Origin: Micromonospora coerulea
Lineage (GTDB): Bacteria > Actinomycetota > Actinomycetes > Mycobacteriales > Micromonosporaceae
Direction of reading: 5' to 3'
DNA length: 64,000 bases
NCBI RefSeq assembly: GCF_016598485.1
Contig: NZ_JAEMUW010000007.1
Span: forward strand, 186,001-250,000
A model generated the notes under the pieces. That model saw only the letters and a list, made by a program, of their open reading frames with translations. It was not told the origin of the DNA and did no database searches. Below are positions 60,767 to 64,000 of the stretch, piece by piece. How positions within the stretch are numbered: position 1 is the stretch's first letter; each line of letters begins with the position of its first letter. The translations under genes were made by a program, and so were the position numbers.

Positions 60767-61876
60767 ATGCAGTTCGGAGTCTTCACCGTCGGCGACGTCA
60801 CGGTCGACCCGACCACCGGACGGCCGCCGTCCGAGCATGAGCGGATCAAGGCGATGGTGGCCATCGCGCTCAAGGCCGAGGAGGTCGGGCTCGACGTCTT
60901 CGCCACCGGCGAGCACCACAACCCGCCGTTCGTCCCCTCGTCGCCGACCACCCTGCTCGGCTACATCGCGGCCCGCACCGAGCGGCTGCTGCTGTCCACC
61001 TCGACCACGCTGATCACCACCAACGACCCGGTGAAGATCGCCGAGGACTACGCCATGCTCCAGCACCTGGCCGACGGCCGCGTCGACCTGATCATGGGAC
61101 GCGGCAACACCGGCCCGGTCTACCCGTGGTTCGGCCAGGACATCCGCAACGGCATTCCGCTCGCCATCGAGAACTACGACCTGCTGCGCCGGCTCTGGCG
61201 CGAGGACGTGGTCGACTGGGAGGGCAAGTTCCGTACCCCGCTGCAGTCGTTCACCTCGACGCCTCGGCCGCTGGATGGCGTGCCGCCGTTCGTCTGGCAC
61301 GGCTCCATCCGCAGCCCCGAGATCGCCGAGCAGGCCGCGTACTACGGCGACGGCTTCTTCGCCAACCACATCTTCTGGCCCAAGGAGCACACCCAGCGGA
61401 TGGTCGGCCTCTACCGGCAGCGTTACGCCCACTACGGCCACGGCTCGCCCGAGCAGGCCATCGTCGGGCTCGGGGGCCAGGTCTTCATGCGGCGCAACTC
61501 GCAGGACGCGGTGCGCGAGTTCCGGCCGTACTTCGACAACGCCCCGGTCTACGGGCACGGCCCGTCGCTGGAGGAGTTCACCCGGGAGACGCCGCTGACC
61601 GTCGGCAGCCCGCAGCAGGTCATCGACCGTACGCTCGGCTTCCGCGAGTACGTCGGCGACTACCAGCGGCAGCTCTTCCTGATGGACCACGCCGGACTGC
61701 CGTTGAAGACCGTCCTCGAGCAGCTCGACCTGCTCGGCGAGGAGGTCGTCCCGGTGCTGCGCAAGGAGTTCGACTCGCTGCGTCCCGCCCACGTCCCCGC
61801 GGCGCCCACCCACGCCGCGCTGGTCGCGGCCCGGGACGCGGCGGCGGACCTCGCCAGTGCGGAGGGCGGCCGATGA
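60767..61876 (+). CDS. CE1758-type luciferase-like FMN-dependent monooxygenase
   Basis: The product is 369 aa, a bacterial-luciferase-like TIM barrel. MQFGVFTVGDVTVDPTTG, the EEVGLDVFATGEHH segment, LSTSTTLITTNDPVKIAEDYAMLQHLADGR, and MGRGNTGPVYPWFG match the CE1758 branch. It normally stands beside a CE1759-type flavin reductase, and here that gene overlaps by 4 bases. The substrate is unknown. GAGGAG precedes the ATG by 6 bases. AT-rich DNA around 60690-60715 probably holds the promoter. Confidence 0.9.
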   Translation: MQFGVFTVGDVTVDPTTGRPPSEHERIKAMVAIALKAEEVGLDVFATGEHHNPPFVPSSPTTLLGYIAARTERLLLSTSTTLITTNDPVKIAEDYAMLQHLADGRVDLIMGRGNTGPVYPWFGQDIRNGIPLAIENYDLLRRLWREDVVDWEGKFRTPLQSFTSTPRPLDGVPPFVWHGSIRSPEIAEQAAYYGDGFFANHIFWPKEHTQRMVGLYRQRYAHYGHGSPEQAIVGLGGQVFMRRNSQDAVREFRPYFDNAPVYGHGPSLEEFTRETPLTVGSPQQVIDRTLGFREYVGDYQRQLFLMDHAGLPLKTVLEQLDLLGEEVVPVLRKEFDSLRPAHVPAAPTHAALVAARDAAADLASAEGGR

Positions 61877-62499
61877 CCCGGCGCACCCTGGCCGTGGTCT
61901 CGGCCGGCCTCGGCCAGCCCTCCTCGACCCGCCTGCTCGCCGACCAGCTCGCCGCGGCCGCCCGCGACGAGCTGGCGGCGCGCGGCGCCGAGGTCGAGAT
62001 CCGCCCGATCCAGCTGCGCGAGCACGCCCACGACGTGGTGAACCACCTGCTGACCGGCTTTCCCTCCGCCGCGCTGCGGGAGGTGCTGGACACGGTGGCC
62101 GGCGCGGACGGGATCGTCGCGGTCACGCCGATCTTCAACGCCTCGTACAACGGGCTGTTCAAGTCCTTCTTCGACGTGGTGGACGCCGACGCCCTGGCCG
62201 GCCGGCCGGTGCTGATCGCCGCCACCGGCGGCACCGCCCGGCACTCGCTGGCCCTGGAGCACGCGGTCCGGCCGATGTTCGCCTACCTGCGGGCGCCCGT
62301 CGTGCCGACGGCCGTCTTCGCCGCGCCGGAGGACTGGGCCGGCGGCGGTGCCGACACGGCGCTGCGCGCCCGCATCCGGCGGGCCGGCGGCGAGCTCGCC
62401 GAGCAGGTCGACCGGCGCCCCGCCGCGGCGGGCCCGGCCGACCCGTTCGCCCTCACCACCAACTTCGAGGAGCTGCTCGCCGGCCGCGACCCGGCCTGA
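61873..62499 (+). CDS. CE1759-type NAD(P)H-dependent FMN reductase
   Basis: The product is 208 aa with a flavodoxin-like fold. LAVVSAGLGQPSSTRLLADQL is the FMN-phosphate loop and TPIFNASYNGLFKSFFDVVD the flavin-contacting segment. TNFEELLAG ends the protein. It should supply reduced FMN to the luciferase-like enzyme encoded upstream, with which it is translationally coupled by ATGA. A pair of this type is annotated widely in actinobacteria without a known substrate. Confidence 0.9.
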   Translation: MTRRTLAVVSAGLGQPSSTRLLADQLAAAARDELAARGAEVEIRPIQLREHAHDVVNHLLTGFPSAALREVLDTVAGADGIVAVTPIFNASYNGLFKSFFDVVDADALAGRPVLIAATGGTARHSLALEHAVRPMFAYLRAPVVPTAVFAAPEDWAGGGADTALRARIRRAGGELAEQVDRRPAAAGPADPFALTTNFEELLAGRDPA

Positions 62500-62501
62500 G
62501 T

Positions 62502-62547
62502 CGGCCGCCCGGGTCCGCCGCGTGCTGCGCGTGGACTCAGGCGGCCG
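62502..62547. terminator. Hairpin in the convergent junction before the stress protein gene
   Basis: CGGCCGCC (62502-62509) pairs with GGCGGCCG (62540-62547). Inside, GTCC and GGAC can also pair. It overlaps the last codons of the convergent usp gene and may terminate one or both transcripts. Confidence 0.45.
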
Positions 62548-63418
62548 GCTCGTACGGGTGGGCGATCAGGACCGGGCAGTGGGCGTGCTGGACCAGCGCC
62601 TGGCTCACCGAGCCGAGCAGCAGTCCGGCGAAGCCGCCCCGGCCCCGGGAGCCGACCACCACCAGCGCCGCCTCCCCGCTCGCCTCGATCAGCGCCTGCG
62701 CCGGCTTTGCCGCCCGGACCGGGCGCTCGGTCACGGGGAGCCCGGGATGGTCGGCCCGCACCCGGCCGGCGGCACCGGTCAGCAGCTCGGCCGACCCGGC
62801 CTCCTCGGCCACCCCGGACTCCGCCACCCCCTCGGGCCCGCCCCCGGCCCGGTCGGTCGGGCGGACGTGCATCAGGACCAGCGGGCTGCCCCGGCGTTCC
62901 GCCTCGTCGGCGGCCTGCCGCACGGCGAGCGCCGCCGACTCCGAGCCGTCCACGCCGACCACCACCGGCCCGTGCACCGGGATCGGCTCCTCGGCCGGGC
63001 GTACCACCAGGACCGGGCAGTGCCCGTGCTGGGCGAGCTGGCCGCTGACGGAACCCAGCAGCAGGCCGGCGAAGCCGCCGTGGCCCCGGCTGCCGACCAC
63101 CACCAGCTCCGCCCGGCGGGACTCCTCGACCAGCGCGGCCCCCGCCCCGCCGGCCACCTGGCGGACCTCCGTCCGCAGCCCCGGATGATGCCCGGTCAGC
63201 TCCGCCGCCACCTGCGCCAGCATCTTCTGCGCCTCCTCGGTCGGCGCCGGCACCCCGAGGTCGTACGGGTTGAGCGGCACGCCGTAACCGAGCGGGTGCA
63301 GGTACCCGTGCACCAGGTGCAGCGGCCGGGACCGCTGGACCGCCGTCCGCGCCGCGTGCTCCGCGGCGACCAGGCTGGACGGTGATCCGTCGACGCCCAC
63401 CACGACAGGTCGGTTCAT
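62537..63418 (-). CDS. Tandem-domain universal stress protein
   Basis: The product is 293 aa with two UspA domains (about 1-145 and 155-285). Both have the ATP-binding motif G-2x-G-9x-G-S/T: VVVGSRGHGGFAGLLLGSVS and VVVGSRGRGGFAGLLLGSVS. Both begin VVVGVDGSxxS. AAGGGG precedes the ATG at 63418. Two-domain Usps of this build are common in actinobacteria and respond to hypoxia or dormancy in mycobacteria. A second usp lies upstream on the same strand. Confidence 0.93.
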   Translation of the reverse strand: MNRPVVVGVDGSPSSLVAAEHAARTAVQRSRPLHLVHGYLHPLGYGVPLNPYDLGVPAPTEEAQKMLAQVAAELTGHHPGLRTEVRQVAGGAGAALVEESRRAELVVVGSRGHGGFAGLLLGSVSGQLAQHGHCPVLVVRPAEEPIPVHGPVVVGVDGSESAALAVRQAADEAERRGSPLVLMHVRPTDRAGGGPEGVAESGVAEEAGSAELLTGAAGRVRADHPGLPVTERPVRAAKPAQALIEASGEAALVVVGSRGRGGFAGLLLGSVSQALVQHAHCPVLIAHPYEPAA

Positions 63419-63552
63419 CAGCGCCCCCTTCAGGTCGATCAGGTCATTGTCGAGGTACCCGCCCTCGCCGGTCCGCATTTGCCTCGGGAGGTTCCCGACA
63501 GCCGTCCGCGCCGCCCGGGGGAATGGCCGACGCGGACGGCGTGCCCGGTGGT

Positions 63553-64000
63553 TTACGAGGCGTCGCCGCCCCTGCGGTGCCGGACGATGGCCAGCGGACT
63601 GCGCGCGTGGTGCAGCACCGCGTGGCTGACCGAGCCGAGCAGCAGCCCGCGGAAGGCGCCCCGGCCGTGCGCGCCGACCACGGTCAACTGCGCGTTCGTC
63701 GACTCCTCCACTAGCGCCCGGGCCGGGGTGGCGGCGACCAGCCGGTGGCGTACCGGCACCTCCGGGTAACGCTCGGTCCAGCCCGCCAGCGACTCGGCGA
63801 GCACCCGCTCCTCCTCGGCGGCGAGTTCCTCGGCGTCGTACACCAGCGGCACGATGTCGCCGGGGCCGGCCGGCCGCGGGTACCGCCAGGCGTGTACGGC
63901 CACCAGGGACGTGCCGCGCTGCGCGGCCTCGGCGAAGGCGAAGCCGATCGCCTCGTCCGACAGGGCGGAGCCGTCCACCCCGACGACCACCGGGCCGTCC
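63553..64000 (-). CDS. Universal stress protein, C-terminal domain (5' end outside the window)
   Basis: The frame is open to the edge at 64000 and reads DGPVVVGVDGSALSDEA into the visible part, so the protein begins beyond the window. About 149 residues are seen, one UspA domain with the ATP motif GAHGRGAFRGLLLGSVS. Because the sequence before the edge reads as a domain junction, this is probably the second domain of another tandem Usp. It lies 134 bases upstream of the other usp gene. Confidence 0.88.
   Translation of the reverse strand, partial: DGPVVVGVDGSALSDEAIGFAFAEAAQRGTSLVAVHAWRYPRPAGPGDIVPLVYDAEELAAEEERVLAESLAGWTERYPEVPVRHRLVAATPARALVEESTNAQLTVVGAHGRGAFRGLLLGSVSHAVLHHARSPLAIVRHRRGGDAS

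Overview
The window is chromosomal DNA from a high-GC actinobacterium, most likely a Micromonospora-type member of Micromonosporaceae. The evidence is the very GC-rich codon use, the frequent GTG starts and 1- or 4-base gene overlaps, a BldD orthologue, the actinobacterial integration host factor (mIHF), a PriA without helicase motifs, and core gene order of the actinobacterial type. The genus is an inference. Almost everything is housekeeping. I see no prophage, insertion sequence, CRISPR array, tRNA or rRNA.

Layout. 1-5.3 kb holds the shikimate genes aroC (partial), aroK, aroB and aroQ, interrupted by a reverse-strand pair (a CtaG-like protein and a DUF2243 protein), followed by efp and nusB. 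bldD is on the reverse strand behind a strong shared terminator. 6.1-17.1 kb is a pyrimidine block, pyrR-pyrB-pyrC-carA-carB-pyrD, then bioA, then pyrF. It is preceded by a PyrR-type RNA loop just upstream of the pyrR ribosome-binding site. 17.2-23.2 kb holds mIHF, a degenerate guanylate-kinase-like gene, rpoZ, coaBC, metK and priA. 23.5-29 kb holds a P-loop kinase fused to a ParB-like domain, a cytochrome P450, and def-fmt-rsmB. 29.2-33 kb encodes a secreted M28 aminopeptidase and two tandem septum-formation-type lipoproteins. 33.1-39.4 kb holds rpe, a receiver-GGDEF-like regulator, then an FMN riboswitch and the riboflavin operon ribD-ribE-ribM-ribBA-ribH. 39.5-42.2 kb holds hisE-hisG and two membrane-protein genes. 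42.2-48.6 kb holds infC-rpmI-rplT, an rRNA methyltransferase and pheST. 48.7-57.2 kb is the arginine operon argCJBDFRGH, with nearly every junction overlapping by four bases and a candidate ARG box at the promoter. 57.3-64 kb is a mixed tail: a YjbR/MmcQ protein, a small HTH protein, a 3-methyladenine glycosylase, a broken BNR-repeat gene next to a MoaD/ThiS-like gene, a proline-rich membrane protein, a CE1758/CE1759-type luciferase-like and FMN reductase pair, and two universal stress proteins.

How the genes work together. The three nucleotide and amino-acid operons each carry a feedback device visible in the DNA: the PyrR loop for pyr, ArgR plus an ARG box for arg, and the FMN riboswitch for rib. 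carAB sits in the pyr operon but also supplies carbamoyl phosphate to argF. FMN made by the rib operon would serve the flavoenzymes at 60.8-62.5 kb. The translation genes (efp, infC, rpmI, rplT, def, fmt, pheST, rsmB) are scattered through the window.

The points most worth a second look are the kinase-ParB fusion, the guanylate-kinase-like protein with Arg at the Walker A lysine position, an apparent AUC start for infC, the mutually exclusive hairpins and small ORF before pheS, the 81-bp repeat-derived insertion at the start of ribBA, and the BNR/MoaD pair.
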